NCBI GenBank assembly: GCA_016865955.1
Contig: VGNW01000087.1
Coordinates: forward strand, 1-8,422
Origin: Chloroflexota bacterium
GTDB taxonomy: Bacteria; Chloroflexota; Dehalococcoidia; SZUA-161
DNA length: 8,422 bases
Reading direction: 5' to 3'
Part shown: positions 1 to 4,577 of the stretch, piece after piece
How the letters are laid out: each line of letters begins with the position of its first letter
Numbering within the stretch: position 1 is the first letter of the stretch
Translations under genes and position numbers: made by a program
Notes under the pieces: model-generated
Told to the model about the DNA's origin: nothing
The model's input: the letters and a program-made list of their open reading frames with translations, nothing else
The model's database searches: none

Positions 1-160
1 GGAAGCGGGCGGGGACACTGAGCCAGGGGAAGCCGAGGCAACCGAGCCAGAGCCAGAAGCGGAAGCCGAGAAAGCGCAAGCGGTAGCCGAAGCGGAAGCG
101 GTTGTCAAAGCCGAGAAGCCGAAGCGTAGCCGTAAGAGAGAAAAAGTAGCTGTAGCCTAA
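1..160 (+). CDS. C-terminal tail of an unidentified protein (5'-truncated)
   Basis: An open frame enters from the left edge (first full codon at base 2) and stops at TAA 158-160, leaving 52 residues. The visible part is a low-complexity tail rich in Glu, Ala and Pro (repeated EAE, EPE and AEA units). It switches over its last 15 residues to a basic stretch, KPKRSRKREK, followed by VAVA. No catalytic motif is visible. Such tails are common on nucleic-acid-associated proteins and are usually disordered; that role is inference only. Two terminators follow directly, so this is the last gene of its transcript. The biased codon content fits a repetitive coding tail and is not proof of function. The frame is convincing because it is uninterrupted and ends just before a terminator. 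Confidence 0.7.
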   Translation, partial: EAGGDTEPGEAEATEPEPEAEAEKAQAVAEAEAVVKAEKPKRSRKREKVAVA

Positions 161-190
161 GAACGCTTGACCAAACAAACGACGCACAGG

Positions 191-213
191 AAGGCGGCGC
201 AAGCCGCCTTTTT
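191..213 (+). terminator. Rho-independent terminator after the truncated gene
   Basis: A perfect 8-bp stem (191-198 pairing with 203-210) closes a GCAA tetraloop and runs into a T tract at 209-213. A further T-rich stretch lies at 218-225. It starts 30 bases after the stop codon at 160 and fits a classic intrinsic terminator for that gene. Confidence 0.9.
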
Positions 214-228
214 GTGTCTTTTTTTCTG

Positions 229-275
229 TAGGGGGTATCCCTGCCCTGTTGCGGGTAGAGATACCCCCTATTTTT
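229..275 (+). terminator. Second, long hairpin terminator in tandem
   Basis: An 11-bp perfect arm (229-239 with 260-270) is followed by one C·A mismatch and a further 6-bp helix (241-246 with 253-258, one G·T pair). The 3' arm runs into TTTTT (271-275). It lies 19 bases beyond the first terminator. Its outer arms also start and end with TA pairs. On the other strand the T tract is replaced by A residues and T-rich sequence lies further away, so it is best read as plus-strand termination. Confidence 0.8.
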
Positions 276-530
276 GTGCTCGTTAAGGGCAAGTGCCGAC
301 GCCCGATGGCAGTGCAAAGGCACGATGGCAGGGATACTACCGGCGGTTGCGTACTTTTGGAAGTCCACCTGGACAGTTGCACAGTACGAACAACAATCAA
401 GGGGAGTAGGCACTGAGAAACAGCATAGTTTCAGAGGGGGGCTTCAATCCCCCCAGGGGAAGGGGGTCGGGAAGTCCATATACCGACCCCTTCTCTTTTG
501 CCAAATTCGGAACGAAAGGAGGTCATACCG
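276..530 (+). promoter_or_regulatory. Structured leader region before the small-gene array
   Basis: No credible gene lies between 161 and 530. Beyond the two terminators the region holds several structures. A 9-base direct repeat, CGATGGCAG, occurs at 304-312 and 323-331. A short palindrome, GTCCA-CC-TGGAC, lies at 363-374. The 9-mer GGAAGTCCA occurs at 359-367 and again at 470-478, the second time in a hairpin loop. A G6/C6 hairpin lies at 436-454. A second hairpin has an 8-bp core stem, 463-470 with 483-490, and is followed by TTCTCTTTT. I found no promoter with two good hexamers. This is probably the promoter and 5' UTR of the array, with attenuator-like folding possible. Confidence 0.45.
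461..499 (+). terminator. Attenuator- or terminator-like hairpin upstream of the zinc-ribbon gene
   Basis: GGGGTCGG (463-470) pairs perfectly with CCGACCCC (483-490), extended by a G·T and an A-T pair, around a 12-base loop. The sequence after it is T-rich but broken by C residues (TTCTCTTTT), so termination may be partial. It sits 30-40 bases before the first start codon of the array at 531, a position compatible with attenuation. Confidence 0.5.
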
Positions 531-686
531 ATGGAGAAACGCAAGGAATATGCCGAAGGTGAAATCATCACCTGTCCCAGGTGCGGTGGGGATGACATTG
601 ACTGTGAGGAGGCTCCCGACAAGGGAAAGTGCCTCACCTGTGGACTGGAGTTCACCGTGAGGCAGGTTGCTGTCTGGGAAGAATAA
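531..686 (+). CDS. Small zinc-ribbon protein (51 aa)
   Basis: The start at 531 is chosen because GAAAGGAGGT (514-523) sits 7 bases upstream. An in-frame ATG at 498 has no such site. The 51-residue product has two cysteine knuckles, CPRC at residues 15-18 and CLTC at 34-37, each followed by Gly, the usual layout of a one-zinc ribbon. A short acidic segment (DDIDCEEAPDKGK) lies between them. Zinc ribbons of this size are known as nucleic-acid or protein-interaction modules and appear in many small mobile-element proteins; the binding partner here is unknown. It is the first gene of the array and lies 38 bases before the next gene. Certain as a zinc-binding fold, open as to role. Confidence 0.8.
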   Translation: MEKRKEYAEGEIITCPRCGGDDIDCEEAPDKGKCLTCGLEFTVRQVAVWEE

Positions 687-690
687 TCAA

Positions 691-704
691 GCCCTGAGCA
701 GGGC
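691..704 (+). promoter_or_regulatory. Small intercistronic hairpin
   Basis: GCCCTG-AG-CAGGGC forms a perfect 6-bp inverted repeat between the zinc-ribbon stop codon and the AAAGGAGGT of the next gene. With only a 2-base spacer it would have to open at least one pair to form a loop. There is no T tract, so it is not a terminator. It may affect mRNA stability or access to the ribosome binding site. Confidence 0.4.
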
Positions 705-724
705 GGAAAGGAGGTAAGCCAGCT

Positions 725-913
725 ATGGCTGATAAGGACACTATCTTTGTCCTCAGCAAAGAAGATGTCATCGGTTGTGCCCAGGAAATGGGTATCCCTG
801 AAGAAGCGATAACCGATGACGTTCTCGCCCAGGTAAAGAAGGGCGTGGAATGGGGACTGGAGTGCTGGTCTGAGGTCGTCAAAGAAGCCATCAATATGGC
901 GCTCAAAGGCTAG
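725..913 (+). CDS. Small acidic helical protein of unknown function (62 aa)
   Basis: The ATG at 725 is preceded by GGAAAGGAGGT (708-718) at a good distance. The 62-residue product begins MADKDTIFVLSKEDV and carries the segment EEAITDDVLAQVKKG, then EWGLECWSEVVKEAI near the C-terminus. It has two Cys and two Trp, an acidic bias and no signal peptide or membrane segment. The pattern suggests two or three short amphipathic helices. I do not recognise an assigned family. My impression is that close relatives occur in plasmid-like regions of anaerobic bacteria, which would need a search. It follows the zinc-ribbon gene in the same transcript and precedes the first repeated leader. Confidence 0.75.
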   Translation: MADKDTIFVLSKEDVIGCAQEMGIPEEAITDDVLAQVKKGVEWGLECWSEVVKEAINMALKG

Positions 914-939
914 ACCAGCCTACTGTTCCACGTTCTTGC

Positions 940-982
940 AGGGGTAACTATGCCCAAGAATTGAATAGAAAGGAGGGAAGCC
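940..982 (+). repeat. Leader cassette copy 1, with mini-ORF
   Basis: This is the first of five related leaders. AGGGGTAACTATGCCC (940-955) can fold as GGGTA-ACTA-TGCCC (one T·G pair) and also reads as a weak ribosome site plus ATG. The mini-ORF 950-964 encodes MPKN then TGA. A strong site, GAAAGGAGGG (968-977), follows for the gene at 983. Bases 940-980 match copy 2 (1344-1384) at 35 of 41 positions by my hand count, including the mini-ORF length and stop. Confidence 0.8.
950..964 (+). other. Putative upstream mini-ORF, MPKN
   Basis: ATG-CCC-AAG-AAT-TGA ends 18 bases before the start of the 111-aa gene. The AGGGG at 940-944 is 5 bases upstream of its ATG, a usable though weak ribosome site. 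Copies 2 and 4 have equivalent mini-ORFs (MPEN and MPGKEG). Whether it is translated is unknown. Confidence 0.4.
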
Positions 983-1318
983 ATGCCTATCAAATGGAAT
1001 GCCCTGATGGTCAGCGAGGCGATGGACATGGTCGAGGGCTACGTCAATCAGGCTATCGAGCCTTTGGAACAGGCGAAACTCGTGGCGACCGAAGCCAGGA
1101 AAATCCCCAACCTGCCTGGCTACATCGACCAGCATCTGGTAAAGCTCATCAGCGAAATTGAGCGGGTCACCGGCGGGATACTGCCCTGGAATCAGCAACC
1201 ATATCCGGGCAATGTCCGGGCCGCGATAACCTCGGTCCGCGAGTCCATCCCATCAGGAACAGTAGAGGCTGAAAAACAGAAGCTCGATAATGGCAAGCAG
1301 CTAAGCCTGGTGAGATAA
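983..1318 (+). CDS. Hypothetical helical protein (111 aa)
   Basis: The start at 983 is set by GAAAGGAGGG at 968-977. The soluble 111-aa product is predicted by eye to be largely helical over residues 8-65, with a heptad-like spacing of hydrophobics (MVEGYVNQAIEPLEQAK, then LPGYIDQHLVKLISEIERV). It has a Pro/Gly-rich middle (GGILPWNQQPYPGN) and a charged C-terminal tail. I see no catalytic motif, Cys cluster or membrane segment and do not recognise the family. It is the first gene to carry the repeated leader. Its TAA stop (1316-1318) lies at the start of a hairpin (1317-1330). Confidence 0.75.
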   Translation: MPIKWNALMVSEAMDMVEGYVNQAIEPLEQAKLVATEARKIPNLPGYIDQHLVKLISEIERVTGGILPWNQQPYPGNVRAAITSVRESIPSGTVEAEKQKLDNGKQLSLVR

Positions 1319-1330
1319 CCGGTGCCGGTT
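1317..1330 (+). promoter_or_regulatory. Hairpin at the stop codon of the 111-aa gene
   Basis: AACCGG-TG-CCGGTT is a perfect 6-bp inverted repeat that begins within the TAA stop. No T tract follows. It resembles the intercistronic hairpins at 691-704 and 2251-2287, possibly marking mRNA processing or stability sites between genes of the array. Confidence 0.35.
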
Positions 1331-1343
1331 ATGCCGGAATCAA

Positions 1344-1387
1344 AGGGGTTACTATGCCCGAAAACTGAATAGAAAGGAGTAAAGAAT
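1344..1387 (+). repeat. Leader cassette copy 2, with mini-ORF
   Basis: AGGGGTTACTATGCCC is followed by mini-ORF 1354-1368 (MPEN, stop TGA) and the ribosome site AAAGGAGT (1373-1380), seven bases before the ATG at 1388. The match to copy 1 is very close, and it falls outside the coding regions on either side, which are unrelated. The hairpin GGG/CCC core is kept. Confidence 0.8.
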
Positions 1388-1870
1388 ATGGCAACAGGTC
1401 AAATGGATTTGTTCGGTGGGGTGAAGCTCGCTGAGCCGGAGCCTACCACAACAGTCAGGATGGGAAAGAGAACCGTCCAGTTCCCACTCCGCAAGAAACG
1501 GCGGGAAGCGGTAAAGCGCCTGATGGAGATACTGGAAGAGCTGGAAGGCAAGGACATCTACATCGGCTCGTATGACGCCGGCGGGCGGCACTACTGGCTC
1601 AACAACCTGGAACTCCAGCGGCTTCAACTGGAAGGGCATCCCAGCAGGCTCAAGAGCGACCAGAACTACATCCCCGGAGTCATCGTCTTATGGGGGAGCA
1701 AGTCGGCGTCCATCAGGATATTCACCGACTACCTGGTGGCAGTCCGTGAGCAGGATTACCAAGGATACTGGCACTACCTGCTGGACTTCCGTAACGGTTT
1801 CGGGGAAAGCCCGATAGACAACTACCGCTCGCACTACGCCTGCCTGGCGATAACCAGGTTCAAGGAATAG
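1388..1870 (+). CDS. Hypothetical protein with N-terminal clamp-binding-like motif (160 aa)
   Basis: The start at 1388 is set by the leader ribosome site. The 160-residue product starts MATGQMDLFGG. Residues 5-9, QMDLF, match the bacterial sliding-clamp binding pentapeptide, usually written QL(S/D)LF. A linker rich in Pro, Glu and Thr follows, then a basic stretch (QFPLRKKRREAVKRL, about 36-50), a short helix (MEILEELEGKD) and a C-terminal half rich in Tyr, Trp and His (GGRHYWLNNLELQRL and GYWHYLLDFRNGFGES). No nuclease, helicase or polymerase motif is visible and I do not recognise the family. A protein recruited to replicating DNA is a fair inference from the motif, but the motif is short. 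It lies in the leader-bearing array between the 111-aa and 113-aa genes. Confidence 0.75.
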   Translation: MATGQMDLFGGVKLAEPEPTTTVRMGKRTVQFPLRKKRREAVKRLMEILEELEGKDIYIGSYDAGGRHYWLNNLELQRLQLEGHPSRLKSDQNYIPGVIVLWGSKSASIRIFTDYLVAVREQDYQGYWHYLLDFRNGFGESPIDNYRSHYACLAITRFKE

Positions 1871-1891
1871 AAACCAATCCGCGAAATTTGA

Positions 1892-1930
1892 AGGGGCAAC
1901 TATGCCCGAAAAAGGGGGTAAAAACATAGA
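1892..1930 (+). repeat. Leader cassette copy 3, fused to its gene
   Basis: AGGGGCAACTATGCCC (1892-1907) gives the best hairpin of the set, GGGCA-ACTA-TGCCC, with five Watson-Crick pairs. The ATG at 1902 does not run into an early stop. It continues through the purine-rich AAAGGGGGT, which corresponds to the second ribosome site of the other copies, into the 113-aa gene. No ATG, GTG or TTG follows that site at a usable distance, so the leader ATG appears to be the gene start. Confidence 0.65.
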
Positions 1931-2243
1931 TACGCTATTCGTAATCAATCCGGCTTTCAGCACCGGCCAGATCGTGGCGACAAGAGGGGTCTACGACCTG
2001 GCTTGCCAGAATCCCGATTTCGCCCGTTTCATCCAGGAGTCTCTCAATCGTCACGTCAAGTCTGATTGGGGAGATGTGGATGAAGAGGACAAGCAGACCA
2101 ATGACTTGGCGCTCAAACAGGGAACCCGCCTGTTGTCGGCTTACAACGATGACCGCTTTCCCAAGAACGGGATAGCGACCATCTGGATAATTACCGAGGC
2201 TGACCGCAGCGCCACCACAATCCTTTTCCCCGACGAATATTGA
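1902..2243 (+). CDS. Mobile-element-associated conserved protein of unknown function (113 aa)
   Basis: The ATG at 1902 has AAGGGGC (1891-1897) as its ribosome site. The 113-aa product carries an early GQIVATRGV segment, a central DWGDVDEEDKQTND (about residues 53-66), LKQGTRLLSAYND (about 69-81) and a C-terminal IWIITEADRSATTILFPDEY. From memory this resembles a family of about 100 residues often named plasmid-related protein in plasmids and integrative elements; its function is unknown. The length and ending look complete. The first eight residues (MPEKGGKN) derive from the leader cassette. The last residues fall just before a long hairpin at 2251-2287. The call is firm as a conserved gene and open as to activity. 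Confidence 0.85.
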   Translation: MPEKGGKNIDTLFVINPAFSTGQIVATRGVYDLACQNPDFARFIQESLNRHVKSDWGDVDEEDKQTNDLALKQGTRLLSAYNDDRFPKNGIATIWIITEADRSATTILFPDEY

Positions 2244-2250
2244 TCCTTTG

Positions 2251-2287
2251 ACCCTGGCACTCGGTCACCACGGCTGAGGGCCAGGGT
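2251..2287 (+). promoter_or_regulatory. Long intercistronic hairpin without a T tract
   Basis: ACCCTGGC (2251-2258) pairs perfectly with GCCAGGGT (2280-2287). Inside it, after one A·G mismatch, CTCGG pairs with CTGAG (five pairs, one G·T). It starts eight bases after the 113-aa stop. No T run follows, so intrinsic termination is unlikely on either strand. An mRNA stabiliser or processing site is a reasonable guess. Confidence 0.5.
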
Positions 2288-2307
2288 TACATTCCAAACC
2301 AATTCAT

Positions 2308-2340
2308 AGGGCTAACCATGCCCGGAAAGGAGGGATAACT
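2308..2340 (+). repeat. Leader cassette copy 4, with overlapping mini-ORF
   Basis: AGGGCTAACCATGCCC keeps the GGGC/GCCC stem. The mini-ORF 2318-2338 encodes MPGKEG then TAA. The strong site AAAGGAGGG lies inside the mini-ORF, and its stop is only two bases from the GTG start of the next gene at 2341, so termination and reinitiation could be coupled. Confidence 0.7.
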
Positions 2341-2592
2341 GTGCCTAAAGAAGTAACTGTCGAACAGGAAACAATCGAAGTGGAAGGGAACAAGTTTACC
2401 GTCACCCGAATACCCACAGCCACATCGGGGAGCTGGTTCGTGGTGCACGATGCCTTCGAGATATGGGCGGCCGTGGCCATAGACGATTTCTCCGGCGACA
2501 TCGTTGGCTGGCGGAACCCGCCGGACGAAAAGCACCGTCTGGCGATTGAGACTGCCATCAAAAAGTCTTTCGACATTCCAGTTCAGTCTTAA
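2341..2592 (+). CDS. Small hypothetical protein (83 aa)
   Basis: The GTG at 2341 is preceded by GGAAAGGAGGG (2324-2334) at six bases, which fixes the start. The 83-aa product opens with a beta-rich, charged segment (KEVTVEQETIEVEGNKFTV), continues through SGSWFVVHDAFEIWAAVAI and ends with a helix (HRLAIETAIKKSF). It is probably a small alpha/beta fold. I see no metal-binding residues, signal peptide or membrane helix, and do not recognise the family. Its TAA stop (2590-2592) abuts leader copy 5. Confidence 0.7.
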   Translation: MPKEVTVEQETIEVEGNKFTVTRIPTATSGSWFVVHDAFEIWAAVAIDDFSGDIVGWRNPPDEKHRLAIETAIKKSFDIPVQS

Positions 2593-2637
2593 CCGGCGAT
2601 TATTATGCCTGGAAACAGGAGAAAGGAGAGGATTATC
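2593..2637 (+). repeat. Leader cassette copy 5, divergent and in frame with its gene
   Basis: This copy keeps the ATGCCTGGAAA core and the AAAGGAGAGG site (2622-2631) but lacks AGGGG. A different stem is possible: CCGGC before ATT-rich bases and GCCTGG after them. The ATG at 2605 is in frame with the downstream GTG at 2638 and meets no stop. Initiation at GTG is preferred because only it has a good ribosome site, six bases upstream. Confidence 0.55.
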
Positions 2638-3123
2638 GTGCCCAAAAACATAGATTCGATGGTAGGCGACCTGGTCGGTGCCTTGACCGATCCCATCATC
2701 GTCTACCCGGGTGGCTGGGGTGGCAGTGTTCCTGAATGGTTGAAAAATGCCATTGTGATGGAACGACTGGTCGAGAACATGAAGGAAACCAGGGGCGAGG
2801 ACCCGACCGGTACCGATGCCGAAGCCTGCGCCTATCTCAACACGGCTTCGTTGACCGCGCCGATGGACGGCGATTGGAGCCAGATTTACCTTTACGTGGC
2901 GGGCAAGACATACCGGCGCTGGCACAAGGGCGAGCTGCCCGATGACATTCGGGTGGAATCGCTCAATGCCCAGCAAATAGCCGACTTGAACCGGCTCAAG
3001 GAATGGCTCTATCGCCGCCGAACCACGGCAAGGCATGAGGCAGAGAGAGCGGAGAAACGGCAGCAGAAAGAAGAGGAGGTAGCCAAGAGAAAGGAGGAGC
3101 AGCCAGCATTGTTTGAGTTCTAG
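2638..3123 (+). CDS. Mobile-element-associated protein with coiled-coil tail (161 aa)
   Basis: Start GTG 2638 is chosen over in-frame ATG 2605 (11 more residues) because AAAGGAGAGG (2622-2631) serves it. The 161-aa product carries DPIIVYPGGWGGSVPEWLKN near residues 19-38, then a region with DAEACAYLNTASLTAPMDG and WSQIYLYVAGKTYRRWH, then PDDIRVESLNAQQIADLNRLKEWLYRRR. The segment order recalls a family I have met in integrative elements and plasmids, without a known function. From about residue 120 the sequence is a charged helix rich in Arg, Glu and Lys, probably coiled coil. It ends QPALFEF; QPALF fits the loose sliding-clamp motif QxxLF at the extreme C-terminus. It is the last array gene, 27 bases before a terminator. 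Confidence 0.8.
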   Translation: MPKNIDSMVGDLVGALTDPIIVYPGGWGGSVPEWLKNAIVMERLVENMKETRGEDPTGTDAEACAYLNTASLTAPMDGDWSQIYLYVAGKTYRRWHKGELPDDIRVESLNAQQIADLNRLKEWLYRRRTTARHEAERAEKRQQKEEEVAKRKEEQPALFEF

Positions 3124-3150
3124 CCGCGGGGAGACAACCTAAGACCATCC

Positions 3151-3182
3151 AAGGGGGACTGGAATTCCGGTCCCCTTTTTTT
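3151..3182 (+). terminator. Rho-independent terminator closing the small-gene array
   Basis: GGGGACTGG (3154-3162 or one base to the right, within the G run) pairs with CCGGTCCCC (3167-3175) around AATT, with one T·G pair, followed directly by seven T residues (3176-3182). It lies 27 bases after the stop at 3123. Strong, with the T tract on the plus strand. Confidence 0.9.
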
Positions 3183-3404
3183 GTCCTCAATTTACGGCGC
3201 CGACTACGTTTGCGTCAAATTAAACTGTCACTGAAAACGTCCTTGTTGACTCATAAACATGCTCTTTCGTGCCGCCAAACGCTGCTGCCCAATCCGACTT
3301 TGCAAACTGCTTCCCCGAGAAGAAAGCACGCTCCGCTTCCATTCGGCAAAGATTTGACGTATTATTAACGATAGTACTGAAAGTTCGCGCTAAGTGAGGA
3401 CTGA
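3183..3404. other. Intergenic region between the array and the R-M system
   Basis: These 222 bases look more AT-rich than the array. I see no tRNA, convincing gene or long repeat. A good -35 hexamer, TTGACG (3354-3359), lies 46 bases before the nuclease start but no matching -10 lies 16-18 bases downstream. The nuclease ribosome site GAGGA is at 3396-3400. A minus-strand GTG frame (3220-3411) is open but has no support. Any controller binding site for the nuclease would be expected here. Confidence 0.4.
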
Positions 3405-4577
3405 GTGCCACAACTCACTGTTGTAAGTCAACCATTTGGCGGCCGTCCAAATCGAGTAGGTGACCACATCATGGATCTGTTGTCACGCAGTGTGAACAGG
3501 TTCGACTCCGTTTATCTTGTCGCTGCATTTGCGAAGGCAAGCGGTGTGTCGATCTTGTTTGATGCCCTACGCAATTACATTAATTCGGGCGGTGCTGTGG
3601 TTGCTGCCATAGGTGTTGACCAACAAGGTACTTCACAGCAAGGTCTGGAGTTGTTATTGCAAGCGGGTGCACAAGTCTTCATTTTTCACAACCCTGGTGC
3701 CGAGACATTTCACCCGAAATACTACCTCTTTCGAAGGGACGTACAGGAAGGCGTCGCCATTGTCGGGTCAAGCAATCTCACCAGAGGCGGGTTGTACGAG
3801 AACTTTGAATTCAGCGTAAGGATAGATCACGATCTCACTACGCCTTCCGATGCTCATCTCTTTGATATTTTTCTGCGCTCGTTCGCGATGCTTACAGACG
3901 TAAGCACGGGAATGGCCATAAGCCTGAATCAGACAACATTGGCGGAATTGATAAGACTAGGATACCTCCTGGACGAATCACGCGTTCCTACTGGTGAAGA
4001 GGGTGGAAGGCTGATCGTCAGACCAGGACCGAATCCTTTGTTCCGGCGGGTGTCCATGCCACGAGGACCCCGCCCTACTCGCCATACTACGGTCCCAGTC
4101 CAACCAGCTCAGCCAGGACAAGGTATAGCCACTTTCGTGATGACTCTCGGTACGAGGGACACTCGACAACAGGCTGGCTATTCCCGTGATATTTTCGTTC
4201 CGTTAGCAGCGCGCAATGCTAACGGCTCTTTTTGGGATTGGCCTGCCGGTTACTCAGCGCCGGCAACAGGCGTTTCCGGCAACTACCTTGAAAGAAGAGT
4301 TGATATTCTAGTCACACCAGCAAACGGCCCCACTCAGTTTGTTCGGCAAGTGAGAATCTACTCTTACGCTGAACGAGCCGAATTCAGAATAAACTGCGGT
4401 GAATTGGTCAGAGGGTCTAGTCAAGGGGATGTCTTGGTACTGTCGAAGGTTCAACCGGGGTCTGGCTACGACTATGACGGTTCCGTGATTCCACAAGCAC
4501 ACCCAATGTATGCCACATTCAATTCTATGTGCACTAATATCATCCCACAATCAGACAAGCGTTGGGGCTACGCGTGA
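3405..4577 (+). CDS. PLD-family restriction endonuclease (BfiI/NgoFVII-like, 390 aa)
   Basis: This is a putative metal-independent restriction nuclease. The N-terminal 170 residues form a phospholipase-D-type domain: HPK at 103-105 in FHPKYYLFRRD, then GSSNLTRGGL at 121-130, and Glu135 in YENFEF. His103, Lys105, Asn124 and Glu135 line up closely with the BfiI active-site set as I recall it (His105, Lys107, Asn125, Glu136). Only one such motif is present, so dimerisation is expected. After a Pro-rich linker (about 205-240), the C-terminal half shows SRDIFVPLAARN, FWDWP, AEFRIN and GDVLVLSKV, resembling the B3-like DNA-binding domain of BfiI/NgoFVII. Length is close to BfiI. Start GTG 3405 has GAGGA four bases upstream, and TGA immediately precedes it in frame. 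Its end overlaps the convergent methyltransferase by 10 bases. Specificity cannot be read from sequence. Confidence 0.88.
   Translation: MPQLTVVSQPFGGRPNRVGDHIMDLLSRSVNRFDSVYLVAAFAKASGVSILFDALRNYINSGGAVVAAIGVDQQGTSQQGLELLLQAGAQVFIFHNPGAETFHPKYYLFRRDVQEGVAIVGSSNLTRGGLYENFEFSVRIDHDLTTPSDAHLFDIFLRSFAMLTDVSTGMAISLNQTTLAELIRLGYLLDESRVPTGEEGGRLIVRPGPNPLFRRVSMPRGPRPTRHTTVPVQPAQPGQGIATFVMTLGTRDTRQQAGYSRDIFVPLAARNANGSFWDWPAGYSAPATGVSGNYLERRVDILVTPANGPTQFVRQVRIYSYAERAEFRINCGELVRGSSQGDVLVLSKVQPGSGYDYDGSVIPQAHPMYATFNSMCTNIIPQSDKRWGYA

Noticed and set aside
274..660. Plus-strand frame of 128 codons through the leader into the zinc-ribbon gene.
   Set aside because: It has no ribosome site, runs through several hairpins and overlaps the zinc-ribbon gene, whose CxxC pairs and ribosome site are clear.
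940..2637. Leader copies considered as a CRISPR array or integron attachment sites.
   Set aside because: The spacing is irregular and each interval holds a coding gene. There is no integrase in the window, and the conserved part is centred on translation signals, so recombination sites remain only a secondary possibility.
2287..3036. Long minus-strand open frame (249 codons) under the 83-aa and 161-aa genes.
   Set aside because: It lies antisense to two genes with good ribosome sites and crosses a leader cassette; its composition looks like a shadow frame.
3220..3411. Minus-strand 63-codon frame upstream of the nuclease, considered as a controller gene.
   Set aside because: It starts with GTG inside the nuclease gene, has no ribosome site and shows no helix-turn-helix pattern.
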